From NCBI RefSeq assembly GCF_019091135.1, contig NZ_JAGXJW010000031.1:30194-94193 (forward strand): DNA of 64,000 nt, in the 5' to 3' direction. Both the position numbers and the translations under genes were made by a program. This DNA comes from Cohnella sp. GbtcB17. Lineage in GTDB: Bacteria > Bacillota > Bacilli > Paenibacillales > Paenibacillaceae. Below, piece after piece: positions 16,834 to 26,063 of this stretch (position 1 is its first letter; every line of letters begins with the position of its first letter). The notes below the pieces were generated by a model. That model had not been told where the DNA came from. It saw only the letters and a list, made by a program, of their open reading frames with translations, and did no database searches.

Positions 16834-17988
16834 ATGGACGAAAGCCCGATGGACCCGACTTCGCCAAATATCGGCCGAGCGGTTGTCCCCACGCTCGACC
16901 GCCGCGCGTTGAATCGGGCGTTGTTGGCCAGGCAGCTGCTCCTTCGGCCGGCGCGCATGACCGCGCTCGAAGCGCTCGAGCGGCTATGCGGTCTTCAGGC
17001 GCAGTCGCCGACGGCGCCGTATTACGCGCTCTGGACGCGGCTCGAAGCCTTCGATCCCGCCGAGCTCGAGGGTCTGCTCCAGGGACGCGAGGCGGTGCGG
17101 CTCGCCTTGATGCGGGCCACGCTCCACCTCGTTTCTGCCAGAGACGCCCTGGCGCTGCGGCCGCTGCTCCGGCCCGTGCAGGACCGCGGCCTGGCCGGCG
17201 CCTTCGGCAAGCGGCTCGCCGGCGTAGATATGGACGCGATCGCCGCCTTGGGGCGCGAATGGACAGCCGAGCGGCCGCTGAGTTTCGCGGAGCTGGGCGC
17301 GCGGCTGGCCGAGCGCTGGCCGGACCGCGAGCCCGAGGCGCTCGCGGCCGCGGTGCGGGCGCGCGTGCCGCTCGTGCAGACGCCGCCCCGCGGCCTGTGG
17401 GGCCGCAGCGGGCAAGCGCTGCATACGCCGCTCGAAGCGTGGACAGGTGGGCAGCGTATGGCAGACTACACGGACGAGGCGCTCGTCGTGCGCTATCTGT
17501 CCGCCTTCGGGCCGGCGTCGGTCAAGGATATGCAGATTTGGTCGGGTCTCACGAAGCTGCAGGCTGCCGTCGGGCGTCTCGGCAGTCGGCTTGTCCGATT
17601 CCGCGACGAGCAGGGAACCGAACTTTTCGACTTGCCGGAGGCTCCCCGTCCGAACGGGAGCGCCCCAAGTCCGCCGCGCTTCCTCGGCGAATTCGACCAG
17701 ATGCTGCTCGCCTACGCGGACCGCTCCCGCATCCTGAGCGAGGCGCACAAGCGGCGCGTCTTCACCGCCAACGGGCTCGTGCGCCCCGTCTTCCTGCTGG
17801 ACGGCTTCGTCGCCGGCAAGTGGGAGCTGCGGCGGCGTGGCGGCGAAGCGCTGCTGCTCGTCGAGCCGTTCGCCCCGCTGTCGGCAGATGACCGCGAAGC
17901 GCTCGGCGTGGAAGGCGCTCGCCTGCTCGCGTTTGCGGCGAGCGGTTGCAGCCACGAGATCCGGTTTGCTGACGGCGCGGCGGACTGA
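16834..17988 (+). CDS. AlkZ/YcaQ-like winged-helix DNA glycosylase (HTH_42 family)
   Basis: About 384 residues. The ATG at 16834 follows AAGGAGG. The N-terminal region reads LERLCGLQAQSPTAPYYALW, with Gln55-Ala-Gln57 matching the QxQ catalytic motif described for AlkZ-type enzymes (YcaQ-type has QxD). MRATLHLVSARD follows, also typical. These enzymes remove bulky alkylated bases and unhook interstrand crosslinks. The family call is firm; the repair role is inferred from the motif. It lies alone between the histidine kinase and the exporter genes. Confidence 0.78.
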   Translation: MDESPMDPTSPNIGRAVVPTLDRRALNRALLARQLLLRPARMTALEALERLCGLQAQSPTAPYYALWTRLEAFDPAELEGLLQGREAVRLALMRATLHLVSARDALALRPLLRPVQDRGLAGAFGKRLAGVDMDAIAALGREWTAERPLSFAELGARLAERWPDREPEALAAAVRARVPLVQTPPRGLWGRSGQALHTPLEAWTGGQRMADYTDEALVVRYLSAFGPASVKDMQIWSGLTKLQAAVGRLGSRLVRFRDEQGTELFDLPEAPRPNGSAPSPPRFLGEFDQMLLAYADRSRILSEAHKRRVFTANGLVRPVFLLDGFVAGKWELRRRGGEALLLVEPFAPLSADDREALGVEGARLLAFAASGCSHEIRFADGAAD

Positions 17989-18032
17989 ACGGGCGTGGCG
18001 AGTGGCGGGGGGCGGGAATGTCTGGAGTGGCT

Positions 18033-18112
18033 GGAGTTGTACGGTTTTACCGCACAACTCCGCTGCCAAGCAGCGTTTACCCCGGAGTTACACGATCTTG
18101 TCGCACAACTCA
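18033..18112. repeat. Array B-type hairpin repeats, 51 bp apart
   Basis: GGAGTTGTACGG pairs with CCGCACAACTCC starting at 18033. A diverged second copy (GGAGTTACACGA ... GCACAACTC) starts at 18084, exactly 51 bp on. This is the same element as the 8475-8607 array. It lies just after the AlkZ-like gene, so the first hairpin may also act as a terminator. Confidence 0.75.
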
Positions 18113-18175
18113 GCTCGCGAACGCGCGTCTTCGTCATCCGCCCACAGGAAACAGGCTTCGCTGTCTATCGAAGCT

Positions 18176-18634
18176 TCAGCCGCCCGCTCGCGACATCCCC
18201 GCCCGCGCCCTTTTCACCAGTTGGTTGACGACCTCGGAGAACACGAGCCCGACCGCGATCGCCCCGGACAGCATAAACGCCTTGGCACCCAGCTCGACCG
18301 CGGACATGTAGTCGTTCTGCACGACCCGCAGCATCGCGTCGTACGCCATGCCGCCCGGCACGAGCGGGATGATGCCGGATACGCTGAATACGGTGACCGG
18401 CACCTTGAAGCGGATCGCCTGATAATGGGCAATGAGGCCGATGAGCACGGCGGACGCCCAGGTCGCCGCGATCGGTCCGGCGCTGCCCTGGTCCAGGCCG
18501 TAATACACCAGCCAGCCGACCATGCCCGTCAGGCCGCATTGCATGAGGCTCCGCTTCGGAATCTGGAAGATGACGCCGAAGCACGCCGTCCCGACGAAGC
18601 TCGCCACGGATTGAGAGATGTAATCTGCGATCAT
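18176..18634 (-). CDS. Threonine/serine exporter, ThrE C-terminal-domain protein (YjjB-like)
   Basis: 152 residues, with about four or five hydrophobic segments and the motif GIIPLVPGGMAYDAM typical of the ThrE_2 domain. It lies 15 bp after the gene for the ThrE N-terminal-domain protein. In Firmicutes the exporter is usually split over two genes like this. It should export small hydroxy amino acids or related metabolites. Confidence 0.88.
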   Translation of the reverse strand: MIADYISQSVASFVGTACFGVIFQIPKRSLMQCGLTGMVGWLVYYGLDQGSAGPIAATWASAVLIGLIAHYQAIRFKVPVTVFSVSGIIPLVPGGMAYDAMLRVVQNDYMSAVELGAKAFMLSGAIAVGLVFSEVVNQLVKRARAGMSRAGG

Positions 18635-18649
18635 GATCCGCCTGCCCCC

Positions 18650-19411
18650 TTATCCGTTCAGCGTCAGCGCGATGCCGATGCCTGCGCCGATGGCGAAGGC
18701 CGTCAGAAACGCCTCCGCCCCCTTCGAAATGCCCGATACGAGATGCCCCGCCATTAAATCGCGAACCGCGTTTGTGATGAGCAGCCCGGGCACGAGCGGC
18801 ATGACGGACGCGATCATAATCGTGCTGTGCTGCTGGCCGATGCCGAGCCGCACGACCAGATAGGACAGCAGGCCGACGGCGAGAGCGGCGATGAGCTCCC
18901 CGAACAGGCGGATCGAGCTGAGCTTCGCCACCCGTCCGAGCAGCCAGAAGCCCGTTCCGCCGCAGAGCATAGCCGCCGGCATGTCCGCCCAGGTGCCCTG
19001 GTACAGGATGAGAAAGCAGCCGCTTGCGAGCGCCGCCAGCACGAGCTGGACGCCCAGCGGGTAGACGGGCGTGCCGCGCTGGACTTCCTTAAGCAGCCTG
19101 CAGGCTTCCTCCGGCCGCAGATGGCCGCCTGCGATGCGCCTGGAGATGTCGTTCACCTCGGTCACCTTGTTCAGGTTGGTCGACCGCTGCGAGATGCGGA
19201 CGAGCCGCGTCGCCGACTCCGAGCCCTCGATGGCGAACATGATTCCCGTCGGCATTACGAAGCTTTGCGGACCCTCCGCGCCGTAGGCGGACGCGATCCG
19301 GATCATCGTGTCCTCCACGCGGTACGTTTCCCCGCCGTTCTCCAGCATGATCTTGCCGGCCAGCAGGCACACCTCGACGATCTCCGCGCTTCGCGCGTTC
19401 ATTGGTTCCAT
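18650..19411 (-). CDS. Threonine/serine exporter, ThrE N-terminal-domain protein (YjjP-like)
   Basis: About 253 residues. A cytoplasmic N-terminal part (EVCLLAGKIMLENGGETYRV, about residues 10-30) precedes several membrane helices, including SVMPLVPGLLITNAVRD. I chose ATG 19411, the first Met before the conserved region; the longer open frame would overlap the divergent GH130 gene. The ribosome site is weak (GAGGG), and ATG 19402 is an alternative. It is the partner of the downstream small ThrE gene. Confidence 0.88.
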   Translation of the reverse strand: MEPMNARSAEIVEVCLLAGKIMLENGGETYRVEDTMIRIASAYGAEGPQSFVMPTGIMFAIEGSESATRLVRISQRSTNLNKVTEVNDISRRIAGGHLRPEEACRLLKEVQRGTPVYPLGVQLVLAALASGCFLILYQGTWADMPAAMLCGGTGFWLLGRVAKLSSIRLFGELIAALAVGLLSYLVVRLGIGQQHSTIMIASVMPLVPGLLITNAVRDLMAGHLVSGISKGAEAFLTAFAIGAGIGIALTLNG

Positions 19412-19540
19412 CGAATCGAATCCCTCGATCTCCGCCACCTCCCGCGCCGGCTCGGCCCGATCGGGAGGCCATCGCTTGGAGATTGGGTACTTGTAAAGTA
19501 GTATGGGGTTAGAATAAGATGCAAACGGGGTGAGCGTCAA

Positions 19541-20587
19541 ATGGCAGTCCTTCGTATGGCGGACGGTCCCGTCGTGACCGTCGGTCATGTCAAGCCTTCC
19601 CGTCCCGATTTCCAGGTCGTCGGCGCTTTTAATGCGGGCGTCGCCGAGCTAGGGGACGAAGTCATCTTGCTGCTTCGCGTAGCCGAGATGCCGCTGCAGC
19701 CGGAATCTGGCGCCGTGCTGGTGCCTATGCTGGGCGAGAATGACGGCGAGCTGCAGCTCGTTCGATTGACGGCGGACGATTCGAATTACGATTTTTCCGA
19801 CTCGCGCGTGATCAAAGGATACGACGGCTCCTACGCCTACCTGACTTCGATGTCTCATCTGCGCGTCGCCCGCAGCCGGGACGGCGTGCGGTTCGTCGTC
19901 GACGAGCAGCCCGCGCTGTTCCCGACCGGCGAGGACGAAGCCTGGGGCATTGAGGACCCGCGGATCACGCAGATGGGCGATCAATATTATATTACTTACA
20001 GCGCGGTCAGCTCCCGGGGCGTCGGCGTCGGGCTGGCGGTGACCCGGGATTTCGTCGCCTACGAACGGCTCGGCATGATCCTGCCGCCGGAAAATAAAGA
20101 CGCGATGTTTTTTCCGGAGCGGATTAACGGCAAATACTATATGCTGCACCGTCCCGTGCCGAAGTCGATCGGCGCGCCAGAGATGTGGGTCGCGGAATCG
20201 CCCGACCTGCTCCATTGGGGCGGCCACCGGTATCTGATGGGGCTGCGGCCCGGCCACTGGGACGGCGGCCGCATCGGCGGCGGCGCGGTGCCGATCAAGA
20301 CCGATCGCGGCTGGCTGGCGCTGTACCACGGCGCCGATGCCGACAGCCGGTACTGCATGGGCGCGGCCCTGCTCGACCTTGAGGATCCGGCACGGGTGCT
20401 GGCCCGCTCCCGCGTGCCGATTCTGGCGCCGGAAGCCGACTACGAGGTGAACGGCTTCTTCGGCAAGGTCGTGTTCTCCTGCGGCGCGATCCTCGATGGC
20501 GACACGGTCCGCATGTACTACGGAGCGGCCGACGAAGTGATGGCGCGCGCGGACATTCCGCTGGCGGATATTTGGGACAGCTTCTGA
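19541..20587 (+). CDS. GH130 family glycoside phosphorylase
   Basis: 348 residues, five-bladed propeller type. Asp139 in GIEDPRIT matches the family general acid. HWDGGRIGGGAVPI and YHGAD are further GH130 signatures. These enzymes phosphorolyse beta-mannosides and give mannose 1-phosphate; some members are hydrolases. GGGGTGAG lies 7 nt before the ATG. It has no signal peptide, so it is cytoplasmic. It is divergent from the ThrE pair and is followed by the asparaginase gene. The substrate cannot be fixed from the sequence. Confidence 0.9.
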   Translation: MAVLRMADGPVVTVGHVKPSRPDFQVVGAFNAGVAELGDEVILLLRVAEMPLQPESGAVLVPMLGENDGELQLVRLTADDSNYDFSDSRVIKGYDGSYAYLTSMSHLRVARSRDGVRFVVDEQPALFPTGEDEAWGIEDPRITQMGDQYYITYSAVSSRGVGVGLAVTRDFVAYERLGMILPPENKDAMFFPERINGKYYMLHRPVPKSIGAPEMWVAESPDLLHWGGHRYLMGLRPGHWDGGRIGGGAVPIKTDRGWLALYHGADADSRYCMGAALLDLEDPARVLARSRVPILAPEADYEVNGFFGKVVFSCGAILDGDTVRMYYGAADEVMARADIPLADIWDSF

Positions 20588-20680
20588 CCGAGCTGACCGA
20601 GAGGCTGAACCGACGCCGCGAGGGAACGACCTGCGCAACACGGCCTGCGCGATAAGATAAACGAAAGGAAGTCTGTCCCC

Positions 20681-21748
20681 TTGCCAGTAAACTCGTCCGA
20701 TAAAATACTCGTCCTCTTCACCGGCGGCACGATCGGCAGCCGGCGCGGCGCGCGCGGCATCGACGTCGATGCGTCGGGCTCCTACTTCCTTATGGAGCAG
20801 TATGCCCAATTCGCCGGAACGCGCGGGATCGAATTCGACACCGCGCAGCCCTGCAACCTGCTCAGCGAAAACCTCGTGCCGTCCGACTGGGTTACGCTTG
20901 CCGCAGCGGTTCGCGCCGCGTATGGGGCCGGATACGCGGGCATCATCGTCACGCACGGCTCCGATACGCTTTCTTTTTCGTCGGCCATGCTGTCCTACTT
21001 GTGCTGCGACGCGCCGTTCCCGGTCGTGCTGACGGCCGCCAACTATCCGCTCGACGACCCGCGGAGCAACGGGCTCGCCAACTTCGCCGCATCGGTCGAC
21101 TTCATCGCGGACGCCGCATTGCCCGGCGTCTTCGCGCTGTTCGGCGACGACCGCGGCGATTCGGTCGTCTACCTCGGCACGCGCATCACGCAGGCGCTGC
21201 CGTTCACCGATCAATTCGACGCGCCGTACGGAGCGCCCTTCGGGCGAATGCGCGAGGGCCGCTTCGAGCCGAATCCGCATCCGCTCAATCCGTCCCCCGC
21301 CGCGCTCGCACGTCCGGCGCCGCCGAACCCGCCCGCGCCGCAGGCGCGCGACGACGCCTGGCCGGCCGTGCTCTACATCAAGCCGTATCCCGGCCTGGAC
21401 TACGGTGCGTATGACTTCGACTCCCGCCGCCCGCGCGCCGTGCTGCACGACACCTATCATTCGGGCACGGCGAACGCGCGGGAAGGCGCGGAGAGCCGGT
21501 CCCTCGTCTCGTTCATCTCCTACTGCCGCGAGCGCGGGGTGGAGGTCTATCTTGTGCCGATGCGCAGCCCCGAAGGCGATATGTACGCCTCGTCGTCGCA
21601 TCTGACCGCTGCGGGCGGGATCGCGCTCGGCAACATCTCGTCCGAGGCCGCGCTGATGAAGCTTCTCCTCGCTTGCGCCGTATCCGCGGACGCCCGCGAG
21701 GTCGAGCGGTTGGTGCGGACACCGCTGTTTTTCGAGTACATGGCGTAA
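20681..21748 (+). CDS. L-asparaginase family amidohydrolase
   Basis: 355 residues; TTG start after AAAGGAAG. The first catalytic threonine lies in FTGGTIGS, and THGSDT carries the second Thr-Asp pair. LTAANYPLDDPRSNG replaces the usual TGAMR-type segment. No signal peptide is visible. An Ala/Pro-rich linker around residues 205-225 separates the two lobes. It should hydrolyse asparagine to aspartate and ammonia, though a related amide is possible. Confidence 0.85.
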   Translation: MPVNSSDKILVLFTGGTIGSRRGARGIDVDASGSYFLMEQYAQFAGTRGIEFDTAQPCNLLSENLVPSDWVTLAAAVRAAYGAGYAGIIVTHGSDTLSFSSAMLSYLCCDAPFPVVLTAANYPLDDPRSNGLANFAASVDFIADAALPGVFALFGDDRGDSVVYLGTRITQALPFTDQFDAPYGAPFGRMREGRFEPNPHPLNPSPAALARPAPPNPPAPQARDDAWPAVLYIKPYPGLDYGAYDFDSRRPRAVLHDTYHSGTANAREGAESRSLVSFISYCRERGVEVYLVPMRSPEGDMYASSSHLTAAGGIALGNISSEAALMKLLLACAVSADAREVERLVRTPLFFEYMA

Positions 21749-21764
21749 CGGAGCGATAAAGGAA

Positions 21765-21806
21765 CAAAAAAGGAGGACCGGCTTCTTGATGCCGATTCTC
21801 CTTTTT
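21765..21806. terminator. Bidirectional terminator between asparaginase and diguanylate cyclase genes
   Basis: AAAAAAGGAG pairs with CTCCTTTTT around an inner CCGGC/GCCG stem. The A and T tracts make it work on both strands. It serves the two convergent genes. Confidence 0.9.
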
Positions 21807-21816
21807 GATTGCCTGA

Positions 21817-23367
21817 CTATGCATGCATCGTCGTCCGACCGCCTTCGCGCGTCGCGTTGCGCCCGAAGCGCTTCGCCTCGTACAAGCCGGCGTCCGCCCG
21901 AGAGTACAGCGACTCGAACGATCGATCGTCGGGTCCAAGGCTCGCGATGCCGATGCTCGCAGTGATGCCGAACGTGCCGCCGAGCCCGTCCTCGATCTCG
22001 ATTCTCCCGATCGCGAGACGAATGCGCTCCGCGCATTCGAACGCTTCGCCCGCAGCCAGTCCGGGCAGCGCCAACGCAAATTCCTCGCCGCCGATACGGC
22101 CGAACGGCCCCATTCCCTCTGCGGTCGCGCGCACCGAATCGACGAACGCGCGAATCGCACGATCCCCCGCCAGATGGCCGTACCTGTCGTTCACACTTTT
22201 GAAGCTGTCGATGTCGAGCACAAGCAAAGACAGCTGCTCCGCTCGCACCCGGGCATGCTCGAGCACGCGCGTCAGCTCGTCAATGAAGCCGTTGCGATTG
22301 TAAATGCCGGTCAAGCCGTCGGTCACGGCCGCCCGCCGCAGCGCAAGCTCCCGCCGGTGCTCCTCCGTACGGTCCGTCAGCACGGACAGCGAGCCGAGCA
22401 GCACGCGGTTCCGATGGAAAATCGGCGTGATCTTGGCGGTGAACTGCCGTTCGTCCTCTCCTTCGCCCAACGCAAAATCAAACGATACAATCTCGACACG
22501 ATTCCGATGCGCCGCAAGCCAACGCTCCGAAGGCAGCGGCGTGTCGGTGACAAGCCTTCTCTGCCACATCCCGTCTTCCATCCGGAGCATCCGTCTCGCC
22601 GCGCCGTTCAGATCCTGAAGCCGTCCGTCCGCATCGAGCACAACGATGCCTTCGCTCATCATGTCGAACAGGCGGTTGCGCGGGAAGGGAACCGAATCGA
22701 ACAGGTGATAGCGCAGCACGCCCCATCCGACGATCAGCAGGCCGGGCAAATAGATGATGCCGATCGAGGTTGTATGTCCCTGAACGCCGAGCAGACCCGC
22801 TCCGCGCAAAAATGCGAATACCGACGGCAGATACATGCCCGCGATCAGATACAGCAGTTGCTTGCGCTGTACGCCGCGCGTGTAAAATACGCTGCGAACG
22901 AGGACGTACAAGCCGACGAGGGAGACGAGCAGAGAAAAACCGTAGACCGCCTGGTTCAGCAACGTCCGTTGGATGACAAGCATTCCCGCTTCATTTATGT
23001 AAACCTGCACGCGCATGAGATGATGAAACGTGTCGGTATAGATGAGAATCAGCCCTGCTGTCGGGATGGCAAGCATCAGAACGACGGTATGGCGGGTCAG
23101 CCTGGATCCCTCTCGCGTATACGTCAAGGCAAGCCATAAGACGGCGAGCGGGGCGTAAAGATAACCGATCTGCTGGACGTTGCGCCACAGCAGCTTGTCC
23201 GCGAGGTCCGGCAGCAGCTCCTCCCTGCCGGATGCGAACATAATGATCCCGGTCAGCGCAAAAAGCGCGAAAAGCGGAAGCGCCCCGGGCATCTTCCGCA
23301 CGCGATAGGCATAGACGACTCCCAAGAGCGAGAGCAATCCGCCGAATAAAAACAACCAGGCCGTCAT
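21817..23367 (-). CDS. Membrane diguanylate cyclase with 7TM sensor, PAS and GGDEF
   Basis: 516 residues. The N-terminal half has about seven membrane segments like the histidine-kinase 7TM sensor region. A PAS domain (from DMMSEGIVVLDADG) and a GGDEF domain follow. The active site reads GRIGGEEFAL with upstream TDGLTGIYNR and DIDSFKSVND, so the enzyme should make cyclic di-GMP. The RxxD inhibitory site expected five residues before GGEEF is absent (EGMG there). The ATG follows GGAGGTG. It faces the asparaginase gene tail to tail. Confidence 0.92.
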   Translation of the reverse strand: MTAWLFLFGGLLSLLGVVYAYRVRKMPGALPLFALFALTGIIMFASGREELLPDLADKLLWRNVQQIGYLYAPLAVLWLALTYTREGSRLTRHTVVLMLAIPTAGLILIYTDTFHHLMRVQVYINEAGMLVIQRTLLNQAVYGFSLLVSLVGLYVLVRSVFYTRGVQRKQLLYLIAGMYLPSVFAFLRGAGLLGVQGHTTSIGIIYLPGLLIVGWGVLRYHLFDSVPFPRNRLFDMMSEGIVVLDADGRLQDLNGAARRMLRMEDGMWQRRLVTDTPLPSERWLAAHRNRVEIVSFDFALGEGEDERQFTAKITPIFHRNRVLLGSLSVLTDRTEEHRRELALRRAAVTDGLTGIYNRNGFIDELTRVLEHARVRAEQLSLLVLDIDSFKSVNDRYGHLAGDRAIRAFVDSVRATAEGMGPFGRIGGEEFALALPGLAAGEAFECAERIRLAIGRIEIEDGLGGTFGITASIGIASLGPDDRSFESLYSRADAGLYEAKRFGRNATREGGRTTMHA

Positions 23368-23619
23368 GGAGAGGCACCTCCGTTCAGGCTTTTATTATAT
23401 CACCCGTTAGGCCGGTTCAATGGAAATGTTCGACAAATTCCATGCGAAGATGATACCGCTATGAAAATCCAACTTCTCCTTATTTTTGAATTTCATGCGT
23501 AACTAGCGATAACCGTCTTTTCCAAATATTGAACGATCGTTTCTTTGCGTCAAAGTGGAACATTTGTCACGCTGCCTCCGTCAAGAGATCAAAGACAACT
23601 CGGAAACGGTGGTGCCCCT

Positions 23620-24204
23620 ATGTCGATCAAACTGTTCGGAACCGTCCTGCTCGCAGCCGTGCTGATCGCCGGCGGCTTGCTCCTGAACGGTCCGCTGACG
23701 CCTTCCTTTGCCCTGTCCCCCGCCGAACAGATCGTGCCGCTGCCTCCCGTTCACCTCGATTTTCCTGCCGACGGACAAGAAAATGCCGCGGGCGGTCCTG
23801 CCGTTCAAGGAGACGCCGCCCGCCTGTTGAGCCTGATGAATGCGGCCGACGCCGTCGCGACCGGAACCGTCATCGCGGAAGCGCATGCGCTGGACGGCAA
23901 CTCGGCCGTGACGACGCTGGAGGTGCGCGACTGGCTGAAGGGCGGCACCGCCCGCTACATCCGCATCGTTCAGTCGATCGGCCCGGACAGCTCTCCGTTA
24001 TGCTCGGGGGAGAGCTACCTGCTCATGCTGCGCGCCGATCAGGGCCAGGCGCCGGACGTCTATCGCATCGCCGGAAAAGCAGGCGAGGGCAAGTTCATGC
24101 AATCTGGCGGCGTCTGGACAAACGACGATCCGCTGCTGACGACGGCGCTCCAGAACTGGTCCCAGAAGCAGCCTGCCGCGCTGGCCAAGAAGCTCGCGGC
24201 CTGA
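23620..24204 (+). CDS. Secreted protein of unknown function
   Basis: About 194 residues. A signal peptide spans MSIKLFG to about TPSFA (residues 1-30). The mature part contains ADAVATGTVIAEAHALDG and a strand pattern leading to GESYLLMLRAD. That small beta-sandwich pattern resembles proteins that read as ATGTV...FLKG...YLLFL, but I do not recognise the family. The ribosome site is poor (GGTGG), so the start is uncertain. It converges on the AraC gene with a 26-bp gap. No function is assigned. Confidence 0.65.
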   Translation: MSIKLFGTVLLAAVLIAGGLLLNGPLTPSFALSPAEQIVPLPPVHLDFPADGQENAAGGPAVQGDAARLLSLMNAADAVATGTVIAEAHALDGNSAVTTLEVRDWLKGGTARYIRIVQSIGPDSSPLCSGESYLLMLRADQGQAPDVYRIAGKAGEGKFMQSGGVWTNDDPLLTTALQNWSQKQPAALAKKLAA

Positions 24205-24230
24205 GCGGTTCGGACGGGGCGCACGACAGA

Positions 24231-25139
24231 CTATTGCGCAGGCCAGGAGATCGACGAAGCGTACCGGCTTGGGGACATGCCCTCCGTTTTTTTGAACAGC
24301 TTGCTGAAATAATAAAGATCGCCAATGCCCACGCGAGCGCCCACCTCCTCGATCGAGAGCTTGCGCTGGGCAAGGAGCTGCTTGGCCCGCTCCATGCGCA
24401 AGCGAAGCAGGTAGGCCGATACCGTGGTGCCAGTCGCCTGCTTAAACAGCGTGCCGAAGTACTTGGGCGTAAAGCCGGCCCTGCCCGCTAGCAGCTGCGC
24501 GTCGATCCGCTCCACGTAGTGCGCTTCCATGTACTGGATTGCTTCTAGCACCATATCCGCGTGCGGATGCCCGATCCGCACGCCTTCCCGCGTCATCAAT
24601 TCCTCGTATACTAACCCGAGCAGCCGCAGCATGGCGGACTTGAGCCGCAGCCTCGCGCCGACGCCGGCACGATTGAAGCAATCGTTCAACTCCTTGAACG
24701 TCTCGTAGAAGCCCTTCACGTCTCCGACCGCGATCGCTTCGGGAATGTCCAGCTCCGAAGGCTCGACGGCCGGCCTTTCGTGCAGGCGTCCCGCCTTCTC
24801 CTCCACGCCCTGCCCCATATACACTGCATATGGGGAAAACTCGTGTCCCTCTCCCAGGTACATATAATCGAAATGAACGGCAAAGCAGTCCATCGGCTGT
24901 GCTCCGACGATCTCCATCGCGTTGCTCAGATGCGGCCGGATATAGAACAGATCGCCGCCCTTCATCGCATGCACGCGGTCGCCGAGCCGCAATCTGCCTT
25001 CGCCGCTGACGACGAAGATGAACTCGTAATCGTAAATATGCCGGTCGTCGTTGCGGGAGCCGGGCGCAATCTCGATCTCGTGCACGTAGCGGACGTAGGG
25101 CGACAGCAGGCGGTAATCGATTTTCTGCGGGACAAGCAT
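24231..25139 (-). CDS. AraC-family regulator with cupin sensor, paired with PhyH gene
   Basis: 302 residues. The N-terminal cupin (about 20-110; SGEGRLRLGDRVHAMKGGDL) likely binds a small sugar-like ligand. The C-terminal AraC domain (about 195-295) has PKYFGTLFKQATG and LYYFSKLFKK. ATG 25139 is preceded by AAGGAG. It is divergent from a PhyH-type dioxygenase gene 117 bp away, which it probably controls. The same divergent layout occurs twice more near the right end. Confidence 0.93.
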   Translation of the reverse strand: MLVPQKIDYRLLSPYVRYVHEIEIAPGSRNDDRHIYDYEFIFVVSGEGRLRLGDRVHAMKGGDLFYIRPHLSNAMEIVGAQPMDCFAVHFDYMYLGEGHEFSPYAVYMGQGVEEKAGRLHERPAVEPSELDIPEAIAVGDVKGFYETFKELNDCFNRAGVGARLRLKSAMLRLLGLVYEELMTREGVRIGHPHADMVLEAIQYMEAHYVERIDAQLLAGRAGFTPKYFGTLFKQATGTTVSAYLLRLRMERAKQLLAQRKLSIEEVGARVGIGDLYYFSKLFKKTEGMSPSRYASSISWPAQ

Positions 25140-25256
25140 GTAAGCGCTCCTTATTTTCCGACCTTTTTACAAATACGGCGAACTTCTATCCATCCACTGC
25201 GACTCCTCTACCTATTATGCTTGAACTACAGCAAATCACAAGGAGGCTGCAGCGCG

Positions 25257-26063
25257 ATGACGACTCAGACGCAAGTACAAACGCCGATCACGCAAGCGCA
25301 TATCGATTTCTATCGGGAGAACGGGTTCGTGCAGGTGGACAACATGATTACGCCGGAGGAACTGGCCGAGCTGCGCGAATATTTGGAGGAAGCGATGCAG
25401 AACGACGGAGACCGCGCCGTCAACACCGACAAAAAGGGCGGTCTGTACTATCGGGTGCTCAATCAGAAAGTAAACGTCTGGCGCGATCATGCGGGCATGG
25501 GTCGGTACACCGCACACCCTCGCTTCGCAGAATCGGCGAGACTGCTGGCCGGCGCGTCCGGCATGCGTCTATTTCACGATCACGGCCTCTGGAAAATGCC
25601 GGGCGATTCCAAGGAAACGCCTTGGCACCAGGACACGCCGTACTGGCCGGTAAACGAAAAAAATCCCGGCATGATGTCGATCTGGCTGACGCTTGACGAC
25701 GTGGACGAACGCAACGGCTGCATGGCCTTCGTGCCGAAGTCGAACCGCTTGGGCAAATTGAAGGGCATCGACTTGACCGACCCGCAAAACATTTTCGGCT
25801 ACGTGGAAGGCGGCCAGGCGGATACGCAGAAACCGGTCGTCGTACCGCTCAAGGCGGGAAGCTGCACGTTCCACGACGGCCTGACCTTCCACTACGCGCA
25901 TGCCAACTCGACGGACCGCCCGAGGCGCGTGCTGGCCATCATCTATATGCCGGACGGCGTCACCTACAGCGGCGACGCGCATGTCATCACCGACGGGGCG
26001 GGACTGGAAAAGGGCCAACCGATCGCGGGGCCGCGTTTCCCGCTGCTCGCCAGGGAGGGCTGA
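25257..26063 (+). CDS. Phytanoyl-CoA dioxygenase (PhyH) family protein, copy 1
   Basis: 268 residues. The iron-binding HxD motif is His124-x-Asp126 in TPWHQDTPYW. The distal histidine and the 2-oxoglutarate-binding arginine lie in FHYAHANSTDRPRR. It should be a soluble Fe(II)/2-oxoglutarate oxygenase. AAGGAGG lies 10 nt before the ATG. The substrate is unknown; most bacterial members are not lipid enzymes. An NHL-propeller gene follows 194 bp on, and an AraC regulator gene is divergent. Confidence 0.9.
   Translation: MTTQTQVQTPITQAHIDFYRENGFVQVDNMITPEELAELREYLEEAMQNDGDRAVNTDKKGGLYYRVLNQKVNVWRDHAGMGRYTAHPRFAESARLLAGASGMRLFHDHGLWKMPGDSKETPWHQDTPYWPVNEKNPGMMSIWLTLDDVDERNGCMAFVPKSNRLGKLKGIDLTDPQNIFGYVEGGQADTQKPVVVPLKAGSCTFHDGLTFHYAHANSTDRPRRVLAIIYMPDGVTYSGDAHVITDGAGLEKGQPIAGPRFPLLAREG

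Noticed and set aside
19412..19588. Longer start for the ThrE N-domain gene
   Set aside because: It would overlap the divergent GH130 gene by about 48 bp, and the added residues do not resemble the family.
19649..22036. Minus-strand open frame of about 795 codons
   Set aside because: Antisense to the GH130 and asparaginase genes, both of which have clear catalytic motifs.
25139..25152. cre-like TGTAAGCGCTCC at the AraC start
   Set aside because: It is simply the AAGGAG ribosome site and spacer of the AraC gene read on the other strand.
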